NCBI GenBank assembly: GCA_947652115.1 | Contig: OX393570.1 | Location: 12,220,615-12,284,614, forward strand | Reading direction: 5' to 3' | Length of the DNA: 64,000 bases | Origin: Blastomussa wellsi | Lineage: Eukaryota > Cnidaria > Anthozoa > Scleractinia > Plerogyridae | Shown here: in pieces, positions 1 to 12,035 of the stretch | Position numbering within the stretch: position 1 is the stretch's first letter | Layout of the letters: every line of letters begins with the position of its first letter | Program-made: the position numbers and the translations under genes | The notes under the pieces: generated by a model | The model's input: only the letters and a program-made list of their open reading frames with translations | What the model was told of the DNA's origin: nothing | The model's database searches: none

Positions 1-1012
1 ATAAATTTATTGTCTCAAATTACAGGGTACCACTTCACTGCATTGAGAAAATACTGCAGTGCTATTGGAATGGCAGCGATATTTGTATGTAATATAAACG
101 TACAAAAACCACATTTCCTCTGCCATCAAATTTGACCCAAAACAAAGTGAAGTTTTCCCCTCAATTTACGCGTAGTGCTCGTGTGTATCTCGAGCCCACA
201 TGAAGTAACAAACCATAAGAGGAAGTTAATTTTGATTGGTCAGGAATAATCAGGAGCGTTGAACCAGAGTTACCCGCTTCTGGTAGAAACTAATCATGTG
301 TCTGAATTTACTGCGCATAACTATGGTTTATATAAAACGGGTAAAAATGCAAAATGAAAGGTCAATTTGGTGTGACCTGCATGATAGGCAAAATGTGCAG
401 GAGGCATGAAACACGCGGTGGGCAAAAACGAATCAATGATTGGATACATAGGTGCGATAAAATGACACAATGTGGTTAACAAATTAGTGTCTCACGGTAG
501 TTTTTTAGAGATATTTTCTTCCATGAAAAACAAAAATAGGGTTAACTGACACCACGTTTTTACAAAATAATTTTATGTGCATTCTGTTTTCAACTTTCAT
601 CAGAAAATTAGATTTCATTTATGTTTAAGAACAAAGAAAAACTGTTTTGTGTTGGAGGGAAAAAAGCATCGAAAACGTGACTTTTCGGGGTGATGCGTTT
701 TGAAAATTATGCTCTGTCTCTTTCATATGAATTTAAGCTGTATTAAATAATCCTTCTCTTCTAGTGCACATAGGCTGAAGTTTTACACTGCCAAATTACA
801 TGACAACTTGCTCTTTAGTGTTTGGGAAAAAAGTAGCTCATGAGACTGTTTTTGTGACACAAATGTACACCAACTTTGTGCACGTGGCATATGATATACA
901 TTTATTCATTATTAATTATGAAGAATTTTCTTGCTAAAATAATGATCAGTGACTGTTAGTAAATGTAAAGCCTTGAATTTTCTGTTTGAAGTGCTGATTT
1001 AATGTTTCCCAG
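1..1012. other. Upstream/intronic sequence, no gene seen
   Basis: AT-rich non-coding sequence before the first recognisable eIF4E2 exon. The N-terminal exon or exons of that gene (about 50 residues in animal 4EHP) should lie here or left of the window. I could not identify an ATG-bearing exon with a convincing donor site. Confidence 0.5.
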
Positions 1013-1159
1013 CTTGAGAACAAAGTTGTAACAGCTGGTGAAGGAGAGCATCCTCTTCAATGCCCATATGCTTTTTGGTTTTCACGGAGAGCACCAGGAA
1101 AACTTCAGTCATCCACCAATTATGCAGATAATATTAAGCTGGTTGGAAAATTTGCATCG
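1013..1159 (+). CDS. EIF4E2: eIF4E2 (4EHP), internal exon 1 of 6 seen
   Basis: This is the first visible exon of eukaryotic initiation factor 4E type 2 (4EHP), a cytoplasmic mRNA cap-binding protein. In animals it represses translation with GIGYF partners instead of recruiting eIF4G. The exon encodes 49 residues in phase 0, between a tttcccag acceptor and a gtaagt donor. It contains the family segment PYAFWFSRR followed by SSTNYADNIK. The Tyr in NYAD is at the position where 4EHP has Tyr instead of the first cap-stacking Trp of eIF4E1, which separates it from canonical eIF4E. It ends in GKFAS and joins in frame to VEQFW in the next exon. The N-terminus lies upstream. Confidence 0.93.
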
Positions 1160-1196
1160 GTAAGTTTGCTTGCTTGTATATTATTACATGAAACTT

Positions 1197-1673
1197 AAAG
1201 TGCCTATAACCCCGAAAATTTCCTTTGGCCAGCTTAAATCTCTGCATTACATGGAGAAAAACACAGCAAAAATGTTTTATTTTTGGTAAAAATGGCAATT
1301 TTTTAAGATGGAATTATTTGACAAATGATCGAGTTAAGGGGAGTCTGGGGCTGGTGACGTAATTCCAGGACATTGGCAGCAGTTTTAGAGTGTTTGATAT
1401 AATTATCTTCTCAATCGAAACTAAAACTACGAAGAAAATGAAGAATAAAATCGTAAAAATCTATGCTAATGAAAGTGCCTCTAATCCCCAAAATTTTTTT
1501 TGGCCAGCTTAAATCTTTGCATTACATGGAACAAAACGCCACAAAAATTTTTACTTTTGGTAAAAACGGTGATTTTTTTATGAATTTTTGAAGATGGAAT
1601 TATTTGACACATGACCGAGTTAAGAGGAATCTGGGGCTGGTGACATCATTCCAGGACATTGGCGGCAGTTTTG
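1197..1673. repeat. Two-copy intronic repeat (about 190 bp each)
   Basis: Two similar copies lie in direct orientation at 1197-1388 and 1472-1673. They share the blocks tggccagcttaaatct, gcattacatgga, gatggaattatttgaca and ctggggctggtgac. They differ by scattered substitutions and small indels. They are probably neighbouring copies of a dispersed repeat or an old tandem duplication. No ORF is seen. Confidence 0.75.
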
Positions 1674-3453
1674 AACAAAAAAGCAGATGGACCCAGATGA
1701 GTAGATGTGGATGGATATTGCAGAATTTTCATACAATGTCAATGAAATAACTTTTTATACGTTTGTGTAGATGTACATGTGTATTACACGGTTGTAATGA
1801 ATGCTGATGATTTTATTCTGACTAATTTACTCAGTATTTACTCAGTCTGTGCATCCCTTTTTCTGAACTCAGCGCACAGAAATATCGCGCAACCTCCCGT
1901 TCAAAGACTTACTACATGCATAAAGAATTCCTCACAACTTGCGGTAAAAAATATAATATAAAGGATGATGTAGGGGAAGATTATTGACAAATTTCTTAAA
2001 CATTCTAAACTCGTGATGTGGCGTAGTTTTACAGGTAATGACCTTCACACCGGCTGACCTATACATAAACAGCTAAATTATAGACTGAATCGCTCCAAGC
2101 GTTTGAAGAAAAATATAATACAGTGACTTGGCTTTTTATCGGCAAGAATATATTTTCTATGAAAATTCTGGAAGCCGTGCAAAGCAAGGGGTTGAAGCCT
2201 TGAATTTATATTGAAGATAGATCGAAACTCTAATTTCGTCTTTACTCGTTCTTCGCTGCAGACTCGCCAATCGACCAGACCTGGCCATGACATTTGTTCG
2301 CTGAAGTGTTTAGCGTACACCGCCGAGAACTTGATCGGCACTCAAATGCATTTTCGAGCTCAGAACAAAGCCACAACAACTCAACACAAGGCGAGCGATA
2401 AGCTTGCAATCGATGGCCTGGAATGACGTCAAAATGTGCTGGACCCAGATCCTTTTGACCGATTCTTTGACTCGGTCATGTTTTTCAAAAGAGCGATTTT
2501 TCACGACTTTGAAAATTCATAAAAAATCACAGTTTCAACTGAAAGCGAAAATTTTTCTTCGACATTATGATCTGGGAAATGCCAATATTTCTTTGGACCG
2601 AAAAAATTTTCGGGGAACTAAAGATGACTCCTTCATTAGCAAGGTTTTAGCACCCTTTACTCCATGATTTTCCTCTTTAGAGACACTTATAAATTGATCG
2701 GTGTTTTTACTTTTCATATTTCACCCCAAAGAGGGAATTTTCTGTGTTCAGAATGAAAAACAAGGCCTTGGAATTTTGTAAACAAGTGCCGTGACTTGCC
2801 AAGACATGCCATGATTTTCTAGTACATGTTGCAGCCACGGATTGAGGAAAAAAACTTCTTTGTAGGACCTCACTAAAAATATGAGCAGGAACAGATTCTG
2901 ATTGGTTTATTGGCCGTAATTTACTGGAGAACAATAGGAAAACTAAAATGTCCCCAGGGATGGAGGGAAAGGGCATTTGCCGACACGTGCTTTTCCCTGT
3001 CGGTTTTGGCCTGAACGGGTTTTCCAGGGGTGGTTTTCGTGCGGCCGGTTTTGGCCAGCACTGGAGCCAATGAATTAAGTGCATCTAGGCCCGCACTTTC
3101 TAACCTGTGGTTACCACCAGTTTTGAGGTGATAAAGAAATAAGCAAAATGATAATCAAAGTGAGTGGATGTACATGATGATTATAGTTTTTCATCTATGG
3201 AATCAGATTGCATGTTTACTGTAGGTTTGGTGTCTTTATGAAATAACATCAAACAGTTCAGTTTTCCATTGCATTTCTTGAGTATGGAAAAGTTACTAGA
3301 CAAGTAAAATGGCCATTGATTTTCAAGCTGTGGTCGTTCTTCAAGTACCTACCAATTGCTGAAGAAATAATGGTGAATTCAGATGTAAATTTTGCCTTGT
3401 GTACCCGACATACTCTGCATAGGACAGATGTAGAGTATGTTGAGATGATGCGT
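1674..3453. other. Intron sequence without recognisable gene
   Basis: The reading frames of 60-125 codons here overlap one another on both strands and match no family I recognise. I treat this stretch as intron. Confidence 0.5.
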
Positions 3454-3527
3454 ATGCATCTTGAGGTCTTCACACTCTCCAATCAGTGTTCAAGAATCAC
3501 AAAATATGTAAAGACCTCAAGATGCAT
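3454..3527. repeat. Perfect 17-bp inverted repeat
   Basis: atgcatcttgaggtctt at 3454-3470 is exactly reverse-complemented at 3511-3527, with a 40-base loop. It may be a hairpin or the remains of a short foldback element. Confidence 0.7.
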
Positions 3528-3575
3528 TAGCCCAAACTGCCTCTAATTAGCGAACAATGCGTGGTGTATCATTAT

Positions 3576-4013
3576 TAGTGGTGGGAATCGGTTGAGATTT
3601 CACAATCAATCATCGGAAATAATCGGATTGCCCCAACCGATCGATCATCGATTATAATCGAAAAAATCTACCAATAAGCATTCATGTATTTTTCACCTAC
3701 ATACAACTCAGTTGTTTACGAAATACAAAGCAGCTTAGCATGCCACATCTTTCAAATAAGCGTGGTGTATTTGAATTGACAACAACACAGCATGCAGGGT
3801 ATGCACAGGTAAACACATTCAATCTTGGATTATATCTGCTGTTATGGCTTAGAAGTTAGGAGTCCATGATATTAAATGTACATTTTTATTGATTTTAATA
3901 CTTTTATTTGTCCCCAAAAAATTTTTAATTTTCCGAGACAATCGATTATGAAAAAAGCATAATTGATTGTCGTGTTCAACTTTCGATTATAATCGATCAT
4001 CGGCCCACCACTA
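3576..4013. mobile_element. hAT-like MITE
   Basis: A 438-bp element begins tagtggtggg and ends cccaccacta. Subterminal inverted sequence around atcgattataatcga extends the terminal repeats. The flanking 8-mers atcattat and attattat differ by one base, as expected for an aged 8-bp hAT target duplication. The TAGTGGTGG-type terminus is typical of hAT elements. There is no transposase inside. Confidence 0.75.
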
Positions 4014-4649
4014 ATTATTATCAATTGAAATGTTATCTTTGCAATGCAGAGTATATGACAAATGAATCTTCCCATAAAATACCATTTCAATACCTCTTTG
4101 AATATTCACTCAGTTTGAGTGGTGTTGTTGTTATATTTACAAGCGTTTACATGATTGTACAATTAAATGTTCAGCATCAAACTCTGTTCTTCTTGGTAGA
4201 GTTTGCTTATATTTTTCTTTAAAGGAAAAGTACTTTTTATATACTCTGAGTCGTCTTGTTTAAACATCAAAACATTTTCTTCTCGTAGCAAGCAAATATT
4301 GTAAACACATGTACATGTAGCCTGTCCATTTTCTGCATAAGTTAGAACTCCAGTTATCTGCTGTTAACCGAGTTTACAAGCCAATCAAAAAGCCAGAAAT
4401 GCAATAACTGAAGTTGGTCATTTACTAATAATAAATATTATGAAGCAGTTGCGATAGTGTGATTTAAAATCATTACAGAATGCAAGGAAGGTGTATTATA
4501 GGAAGCTGTAGCAATACAGCAAACTTTGATGAGGGTTTGTCTTTCCATGACAAACATCTCCAGAGGAAAGTAACCAGAATCAAAACAGTTTGCTGCTTCG
4601 GGTGGTTAGTCTTGTAATAATAAGATAAGCCCTTGTTTTATTTTCCTAG

Positions 4650-4754
4650 GTTGAACAGTTTTGGGGATTTTACAGTTACTTGGTGAGGCCAGGTGATTTA
4701 TCAGGACATAGCGACATTCATCTATTTAAGGATGGGATTAAACCCATGTGGGAG
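4650..4754 (+). CDS. EIF4E2: eIF4E2 (4EHP), exon 2 of 6 seen
   Basis: A phase-0 exon of 35 residues lies between ttttcctag and gtaagt. It runs from VEQFWGFYSYLVRPGDLSGH through DIHLFKDGIKPMWE. The Trp in KPMWE is the conserved second cap-stacking residue of the family. VRPGDL is diagnostic of 4EHP compared with eIF4E1. Confidence 0.95.
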
Positions 4755-4854
4755 GTAAGTTTGGTCCCAAACTCTCCACGCCAACACTACATGTACATGC
4801 CTTTATAACTGTTCTTTATAACATTACCAATTAGCAGAAATGTTGAATCCCCCA

Positions 4855-5030
4855 TTCATTAATTTGTTTGTTCATTTATTTGTTCTTCACTCATTCAGGC
4901 ATTCATTCATTCGGGTCATTCTTTCATTCATTCGTTATTTCATTCATTCTTTCATTTCATTTCTCCATTCTATTTCCTTTCTCCATTCCATTTCATTTCT
5001 ATGTTCCATTCCATTCCATTCCTGGACCTT
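4855..5030. repeat. CATT-rich low-complexity tract
   Basis: Degenerate tandem cattcatt / ttccattcca sequence in the intron. The overlapping Ser/Phe/His-rich reading frames come from the repeat and are not genes. Confidence 0.85.
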
Positions 5031-6416
5031 GTTATACAAGTCAACAAGTCACTACATGGCCCTTGCTTGCTACAGCCTGCTGGAAATTAATGAGATGTGT
5101 TTTCACTTAACAAATCCATTTGTCAGTCGATACTGATATTTCAGTCCACTCGTGTAACTCATATGGCACCGTCTGGTACCTACATGTATACATTGCTTTA
5201 AAACATATGTATATATTAATGAAGGTGCATTTTCCAACTTAAAACTCTGTTTGTTGAGTTGTCACAAGTAGTCCACTCACATGACCTGTAAAATGTTGTT
5301 TTCACCTCATACCATGTTGACACTACCAGACAACCTTCACAAGAATGAGCATTATACGATGAATACCCAGAAAAAATGATATAAATTTTGTAATTTTTTC
5401 GTGGATTAAACAAATTAAGTCAAACATTTAACATTTATCAAACATTTAAGTTATATAATTTTTTGCTGAGCAAAATGATGCAATAAGTATTGCTTAAAAT
5501 AATTGGTTAAAACAGTTACTTTCTGTGGACTGTCAAGTTAGGTTTGTTTGTACCGTAGGGAAATTTGAAGGAGAAAGAGGCTTATGATGTCCTTCCCTGC
5601 TGGGTGCCAGTTTCTGGTTTTGAACTCATTCTGCCGTGAACAGCAGTGGGCTAAATAATGATAGGAACTCTGCCGTTTTCATCTGAGATTGTTAATATTA
5701 TTTTATACTTGGCAATAGAAAATCATTGTTATAGTTTGTTTGCAGGAAACAATACTTATTAAGGTGGCTCGATAGGCTTCAATATATTATGAAGATTTCT
5801 ATTAAAAAGTCATTTTTCTGAAAATATAATATTTGAAACCTATCACCACCTGCAAAAAATATTTTGAAACTGTTTTGATGAATTTGGCCCTAGATGTGCC
5901 CAAAATTCAACAGCTATAGCAACAGTTGTTTACAGACTGAAAATGACTACGGGAAAGCTTTCAAGACATGAAACATTTGACAGGTAGTAATTTCTTGTTG
6001 TGAAAGGTCACATGAATCATTATTAACAGACTTCTTTGAGTCCCGATGAAGCAAAATATTTTGTAATATTTTGTATAACTGAGGTAACTTTTCACATACT
6101 GGAACAACACTTTACCCCGCAAGTCCCCCTTAACTATGTAATCATGCTTGCGGGGGAATTAGCAAGTTAAGCGAGATGAGTTGGAGATAAATTTAACACA
6201 ACTTTGTATTTTAGTTGTAAACATTAGACTACATGGATTGACAGCAAGAAAACATGACACGAACAACTCGAATCCACTCCAAACAGTCCACTCCTCAATG
6301 GGAGTAAAATTGTGACACAAGCTTACATTGTACATGATGAATAAATTTGGAAAAAGCCAGCAAGAAATCTTTAAAGTCTATAATCCTCACGAGTCCACCC
6401 CTCCTTAATAGGGATT
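5031..6416. other. Intron sequence, no gene seen
   Basis: No coding or paired-repeat structure recognised. One isolated ttaaggtggctc terminus (5759-5770), of the kind found on coral MITEs, has no partner nearby. Confidence 0.5.
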
Positions 6417-6908
6417 TCAGTTCTCTGAAACTAAGGCAGCAAACATAACTTTATCAAGCTTTATCAGATAAGTTCCTCCATGTGCACTTCCAGACATGGA
6501 TAGATAAGGGCACTTTGTTATCAACCCTTTTAGTTTTCCATAACGTTTCAAAATGTCCTGAGCATCTGGAATTTGCTGGTAAACATTTTTGCAGGCCTCA
6601 GATGCATATGCCTGAGCACCTGGTAGACCGTTTAGATACTGTCCAAAAGCAAATGCTACCTTTGCCAAATCAGGATCAATCACTGAACCCTTTTGGGTGG
6701 GTAATTCAGAACTGTTAACAGTCTCTGTGTTGTGTGGTTGATCTTCATAATTTGTGAGATCATCTGAAAGTTCATCTGGTACAACAGTGATCTTTTCAAT
6801 GTTTACTGTTTTAAGCTCTGCCTGTGTGAATTTGTGTCGCAGTCGTAACAAATCCTGGCGACCATGAACATGTCCTGTAACAATGTAAGGGCCATCACGA
6901 CCCCACAA
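6417..6908 (-). pseudogene. Unidentified ORF next to a Gypsy integrase relic
   Basis: An open frame of 163 codons on the minus strand. I do not recognise the family. The N-terminal part (RDGPYIVTGHVHG, DLLRLRHKF) is basic. A Ser/Thr/Glu-rich linker follows, then a compact C-terminal module (QDILKRYGKLKGLI, SGSAHGGTYLIKL) that looks folded. It lies just downstream, on the same strand, of the Gypsy integrase relic at 7261-7701, separated by trinucleotide repeat. It may be a C-terminal extension of that element or a separate decayed gene. It lies inside an eIF4E2 intron in antisense orientation. Confidence 0.4.
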
Positions 6909-7080
6909 GCTGCAAAGCTTTAATCCCCATCGTGTCTAAATAAAGGTTTCATTATTATCATTATTATTATTTTTTTTTTAATTTCATCACCTTGTGAATA
7001 CAAACATTTTACATAGTATTTTTTAAAAAATAAAAAAAAACATCAACATCATCAATTCATCAGCCTATTAAAATACACAT

Positions 7081-7168
7081 CATATATACTAAAAATATTA
7101 TTATTATTATACTATTCTCTCCAGTTTTGAGGTGTTCTGCTGGGTTTATTATGGTTATTATTATTATT

Positions 7169-7257
<89 letters not shown>
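7081..7257. repeat. ATT/GTT trinucleotide microsatellite
   Basis: Short ATT runs, then a GTT block (about 7170-7210) followed by an ATT block. The poly-Asn, poly-Ile and poly-Thr reading frames over it are repeat artefacts. Confidence 0.95.
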
Positions 7258-7260
7258 CAA

Positions 7261-7701
7261 ATCGAGAAATGAACTGTGTGGCTGACCCTTTTGGTTGTGA
7301 ACTTGAAGGTGGTCTTCTGACATAAACTTGCTTTCTTTCAAGAATGTGAAGGTCTCTGGATGATTTATCATAATATTTTCTTTGAGTTCTCTTCATATCT
7401 GCTTTGATGCTGTTAAACTGCTTTTGTGCTTCCTGCATACGAGACACAGGTTGCTCTGCATACTGTAGGTACTTCTTGGGAGGGATTCTACAGGTAGGTC
7501 AAGTGACATTACATGTACTTCAGGCGACGGTGCATTGCCCTCAAATACCAAGAAGAATGGACAAACATGACCTGTACCAGGGAGAGACATTGTGAGCATA
7601 TACGGCTGGCTGCAGGAATTCTTTCCAACGTTCTTGATACTTTTCACAGTAAATACCTATTGCTGCATTCAACCATCTGTGAACACATTCGGTATTTCCA
7701 G
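7261..7701 (-). pseudogene. Gypsy (Ty3) integrase C-terminal relic
   Basis: Read on the minus strand, this stretch resembles the end of a Metaviridae integrase. A conserved helix region (HRWLNAAIGIYCEKYQERW, QPAVYAHNVSP) is followed by the linker with QKQFNSIKADMKRTQRKYYD and the basic C-terminal strand (LERKQVYVRRPPSSSQPKGS). The frame breaks near 7450-7560, and the end runs into a trinucleotide microsatellite. No catalytic residues remain. It is a short dead fragment within the third eIF4E2 intron. Confidence 0.7.
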
Positions 7702-7760
7702 TTGGCGTCTGAATAAGGGTTTAAGCAAGGGTCTTCGTTTTATAGATTTACGCGGTCCTT

Positions 7761-7864
7761 TCTACAAAACGAAGATCTCGTTGATTTTGCATCAGTTGGT
7801 ATAAAAAATTAAGATCTTTGTTTTTTGGTCTTCGGTCTTCGATCTTCGGTCTTCGTTTTGTAGA
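7761..7864. repeat. Short inverted repeat with CTTCGGT tandem
   Basis: tctacaaaacgaag at 7761-7774 is perfectly inverted at 7851-7864. Between them lies a degenerate tandem of ggtcttc/gatcttc units. It resembles a miniature foldback element. No target duplication is seen. Confidence 0.55.
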
Positions 7865-7869
7865 CAGCC

Positions 7870-8745
7870 ATTCGGCAGTGGATGAACTGCAGTAGATGAA
7901 CTGCGGGACCGTGTCACTACGATTTTTGGAAATGTTACCGCTGTTTAGCTCCTCAGCAGTGCAATTCATTCCATAATCTGATCGATCAGGCTTTTCAACG
8001 GCGAAAATTATGACTGAAACGCTGGTTGTGCCATTCTTTCCCGCTCGATTCAACCACTCTTGTCGTGCAAAACAGAACACAGTAAATATCATACTCTTTC
8101 AGAAACCACTCGGAAGAGTCGCCAGAACATCCTTCCCATTCATCAAATCTGTCACTGCTAATAGCTGTTCTTCGTTGAGGATGATCCTTCGATTACTTTC
8201 TTTCAATTTATTGATGCTATCATTGCATTGCTGCTTCGATACAATCGTTCACAGGTCCATCTTTCAAGAAAGAATCAGAAATGGTATCCGATGCTGACAG
8301 ATTGATTGACAAATTTAAGTAACAACCAATCAGAATTTTCCGTCCCTCTGTGGACGGACAATTCACTTGACCCTAGTTTACGGGCAGGCGGGAATTTGCA
8401 ACCTCCACCCTACCGCCTACCCCTCTCTTTTTTCCTCTCCCCAGTGTTCACGTGCTGGAAATGGTGGCCAGTCTTTCGTGATCGCCGTTTTCGAAGCATT
8501 CCCCCACAAAAACCGCCTGCTTTGCAGCCTAGTAAAACCATCACAAGTATCAATCACATGCAATTGCAATCGCATGCAATTGAAGTTTCTTAGCCCAAAG
8601 CTAAAGTAACTTTTTTTTAATTTCAAGGTTTTGAGTCACCTTAAACAGATCTATTGAGAGCTTTTGATTTGGTTCAGATTAATTTTGCTCAATTGTTTGA
8701 AGCTGCCCAATCCAAGTCTGAGCACAGTTTTTTTTATATTTACAG
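7870..8745. other. Intron sequence, no gene seen
   Basis: Mixed-composition intron with a pyrimidine-rich patch around 8400-8460. No recognisable coding or repeat structure. Confidence 0.45.
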
Positions 8746-8823
8746 GATGAGGCAAACAAACATGGAGGGAAGTGGATAGTTAGACTAAGAAAAGGACTTG
8801 CTTCAAGATGCTGGGAGAATCTG
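8746..8823 (+). CDS. EIF4E2: eIF4E2 (4EHP), exon 3 of 6 seen
   Basis: A phase-0 exon of 26 residues after a tttttatatttacag acceptor, with a gtatga donor. It encodes DEANKHGGKWIVRLRKGLAS and then RCWENL, the central beta-sheet/helix of the cap-binding fold with the conserved W-x-x-R/K-x-R-K pattern. Confidence 0.95.
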
Positions 8824-8904
8824 GTATGAGAAATAAACTAAAAGTAAACACACAAGTAAACCCCCATCTTCTACTATACCATCATTCTCAACTGGCAACG
8901 GCGA

Positions 8905-9713
8905 TGAGGTATTTTGTGTGAATTCTAAGAAGTCAAGGGATTACTATTTACTGCTCATCAGTAAAAAAGCTAAACTACCAAATGCAATCAACCTTCTCCA
9001 TAGGGATTTCAATCTGTCAGAAAAACAACTGCAACAAGTCTTTTCTCCCTCACAAAGTAGCTCTTGAACCTTACGTGAGAGCCTTTCAGTTTAAAGTACT
9101 GAATAGAATCCTTTATACAAATGTGAAGCTTTACAAAATCGGTTTTATTTCAAACAAAGAATGTACCTTTTGTAGAAATGAATCAGAAACATTAACTCAT
9201 TTGCTCTACCACTGCCCTTTCTCTATAGCATTCTAGAAAGATTTTGAAGTGTATTGGTCTGTGGCAAAAAATGAACAAATCCATGTAACATTAGAAGACG
9301 TCGTAGTGGGAATTAGAACAAGAACTTGTCCCTTACTTAACTACTTTTTACTAATTGCAAAACTCTACTTGTGGGATTGTAGAAGAAACCAAACTTGTCC
9401 AAGTATCGTTGGATTTAAGGCTAAAATTCAACTTAAGTATGAAACAGAAACATATATTGCACGAACGAGCAATAAAATGGAATTCTTACAATCGAAATGG
9501 GCGAACTGTTTTCTGTTAGGTTAATAGTTATTTATTTATTTATTTTATTTATTTCATTTTATTTTTATTTATTTATTTATGTATATACATATATGTGCAG
9601 GCATAGTAATACACTTATATTTCCCTAAATTGATTGTACTGTAATGTAAGCCCTTGTTAAAACCTGTATATATCGTAAGTAATGTAACTAAGTAATTGTT
9701 TTGTAAGGAATAA

Positions 9714-9745
<32 letters not shown>

Positions 9746-9760
9746 TAAAAAAAATTAAAA
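8905..9760 (+). pseudogene. 5'-truncated LINE (Tx1/L1-like) ORF2 C-terminus and 3' tail
   Basis: The end of a non-LTR retrotransposon polyprotein. In frame pieces, a helix region (YLLLISKKAKLPNAINLL) is followed after a frameshift near 9045 by RAFQFKVLNRILYTN and CTFCRNESETLTHLLYHCPF. The latter is the C-x2-C...H-x4-C zinc motif found after the reverse transcriptase in Tx1/L1-type LINEs. A stop at 9234 separates a last piece ending at 9524. An AT-rich tail with tttattt runs and a tatata microsatellite (about 9716-9739) closes the element. The reverse transcriptase and endonuclease are missing, as in ordinary 5' truncation. Confidence 0.8.
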
Positions 9761-9769
9761 AAAAAAGTA

Positions 9770-10376
9770 CAAATTCTGTCAGTAAAACTGATGCAAATCC
9801 CAATAATTTGGTCACAGGGCCAAAAAATCGGGAGTCCCACCCCTTTCATTTGATCCAAAAGGTGCATGACCCCCCTGGAGGAATTCGGGATGGCCCATAT
9901 CCGAATTTGATCAGCAGATTGAATATTACCAAAACGGAACTGCCACCCGCCCTCTACCCCTTAGGTCCAACAGACTTCCACTGGAAGAACTTTAGAAGGG
10001 CCCATATCAGAAATTGATCAGTGCCTTGAATGCTACCACTGTGCCAGATTTTGTGTTTCTAATCCAAAGGATGCAGTAATTTGGCCACAAGGGTCAATTG
10101 TTACCCACCGACTCCCCATTGGGTGCAATAAGGTGCCCCCTGGAAGAATAAATTGAATCAGCTGATCAAATACTATCATTGTGCCAAATTTGGTGCTTTT
10201 AAACAAAGCCACACAATCCTTTCACTAACATAAGCATATACTAAAACAGTGGATAATGTTGTTGGCATGCAGTGATTGGCTATTCAAACATGGGAAACGT
10301 GATCCTCCTGGGCCCCCCTGCAAATAATTGAGTTGAAATAATCATCTTGGCACTTTCTCTTTTCTAATAATAAATT
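9770..10376. other. Intron sequence with decayed internal repeats
   Basis: Contains loosely repeated clauses (ggcccatatc...aatttgatcag, ccccctggaggaat) spaced 100-150 bp apart. This suggests an old degenerate tandem unit. No coding signal. Confidence 0.4.
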
Positions 10377-11190
10377 ATGCCCAAGTTAAGAGAGACCAGG
10401 ATCTCCCTTCTTTATGCGTATGATTCAAGTGTCAGAAACGATGAAGAATTTGTTTTGCTGTACGATATCAACGCTGCAAAAAGCCCTGAATTTCCTTACT
10501 GGAATTATGAAGCTTTTGAACTCGACATGATGTCTGACAGTGAATGCCAAGCTGAATTTCGCTTTAAAAGGAATTATGTGTACAACTTAAAGGGCGTTTT
10601 TGAATCTCCCAGAGGAATTTACATGCTACAATGGCTTCACAATAGGTTCCATTGAGGGTCTCTGCATCTTTTCAAAACGATTTGCTTGCCCTTGCCTCTA
10701 TCTTGACATGATTCCAAGGTTTGCTAGGGCCGTGTCTCAACTTTGTATGACAAGTAATTTGGTAATGGATTATCTGTATATGCACTAGGACCATTTGCTA
10801 ACCTCGCTCAATCAACCTTGGTTTTCCCTGATAATTTGGAGAACTTTGCTAATGCTACTTTTCAGGGTGGCAGTGCTTTGCTGAATTGTTTTGTTTTTGT
10901 GGACGGAACGATGAGGCCCGTTTCCCAACCCAGCAAAAACCAAAGAGTATTATACAATGGCAACAAAAACGTTTACACAATAGAATTTCAGTCCACCGCG
11001 TTTCCAAATGGTCTGGTAGCTAATTTGTTTGGCCCAGTCGAGGGAAAACGGCATGACAGTTCTATCTTAGCTGAATCTAATTTAAACAACCAACTGGTAC
11101 AATATGCTGTTAACATGCTGAGAGCATGCGTGGGCTGGTCGGCGACGGCCAGGTTTTCTTTTGAGGAGACGGAGGAGAGAGTTCTTCCCT
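10377..11190 (+). pseudogene. PIF/Harbinger transposase relic (DDE_Tnp_4)
   Basis: A broken Harbinger-type transposase on the + strand. The N-terminal piece has 92 codons. After frameshifts it resumes at about 10815 with a 124-codon piece carrying NCFVFVDGTMRP, SKNQRVLYNGNK, ALPNGL-like AFPNGLVANLFGP and VEGKRHDSSIL. The first Asp (in VDGT) and second Asp (in KRHD) are the first two acidic residues of the HARBI1-type DDE domain. The third acidic region is lost and the frame ends in unrelated sequence after VNMLRACVG. No terminal repeats were found. It is one of several dead fragments in this eIF4E2 intron. Confidence 0.85.
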
Positions 11191-11279
11191 GAAAATTCTT
11201 TGGAATCAGCCTAATAACAGCTTGAACTTAGTCTATAGGATAAAAAAGCCCCCTACAAAAACGGGCCGCAAGAACGCGG

Positions 11280-12030
11280 GGAAAGAGGGTTCACAGACAA
11301 CGAATCTGCGGATCCTAAACGCATCAATATGGCGTCCACAGACTTCGAACCTGAAGATGCAGGCAATACTGTAAGTTACAGAAGTCTTAAACGTGAACGT
11401 TAAGCGAGAAGATATCGACATCTGTCATAGAATCAAAAGCGCTATTGTTGCAAGATTTATTAGCCACAAAGTAAAGAGAGCACTTTAAAAGCAACAAGTT
11501 CAACTGAAGAATGTCAGTTTTTTGCAGCTCTTCCCGAATGCTACAGCAGTGGCAAGGGCGTCTTCTAATCGCATCTTTATCAACAAAAATTTGACGGCAC
11601 ATAGGCGAAACTTGGTGCGGATGGCAAATGGAATGAAAGAAGATGGAGTGCTTAAAGGAGTATGGACTGTTGACGGAAAAGTCTTTGTCTGAGGGTAGGC
11701 CGACCCAAATTAACACAGAGAATGATTTAGATTATCTCTAGACTATTTTCTTTAGATTACGGGTGGGTTGCCACTGTTACTGAAACAAGATAATAAATTA
11801 GGGAAGTCTCAAGATGGTCCCAGAAAGCGTAGCGAGAAGCTAAATCTCTTAATTTTTTCTTTAGTTTATTATAGTAGCACCAGTGTTTGCCGTGTTTTAA
11901 TTATTTTATCTGTTTTTCTTAGTTGTGTATTTATATTCTGATGCAAAATAATTTGACATGTAAAGTGATTTCACTAAATGTAAGAGGAATACGAGATCAA
12001 ATCAAGAGAAGGAGCATCTTTTCTTCATCT
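11280..12030 (+). pseudogene. LINE 5' fragment: ORF1 C-terminus and start of ORF2 endonuclease
   Basis: In frame pieces the + strand reads as a LINE ORF1 RNA-binding C-terminus (REDIDICHRIK, IVARFISHKVK, SNRIFINKNLTAHRRNL, VWTVDGKVFV). After a short spacer, a new ATG at 11941 opens with VISLNVRGIRDQIKRRSIF, the start of an APE-type endonuclease. Both parts are typical of cnidarian Tx1/L1-like LINEs. The frame stops soon after and the sequence switches at about 12030 to a Penelope-like reverse transcriptase. The matching LINE 3' part resumes at about 12873. Confidence 0.75.
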
Positions 12031-12035
12031 TTTCT

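Noticed and set aside
7060..7447. Poly-Asn / poly-Ile / poly-Thr proteins
   Set aside because: They are translations of an ATT/GTT microsatellite in different frames.
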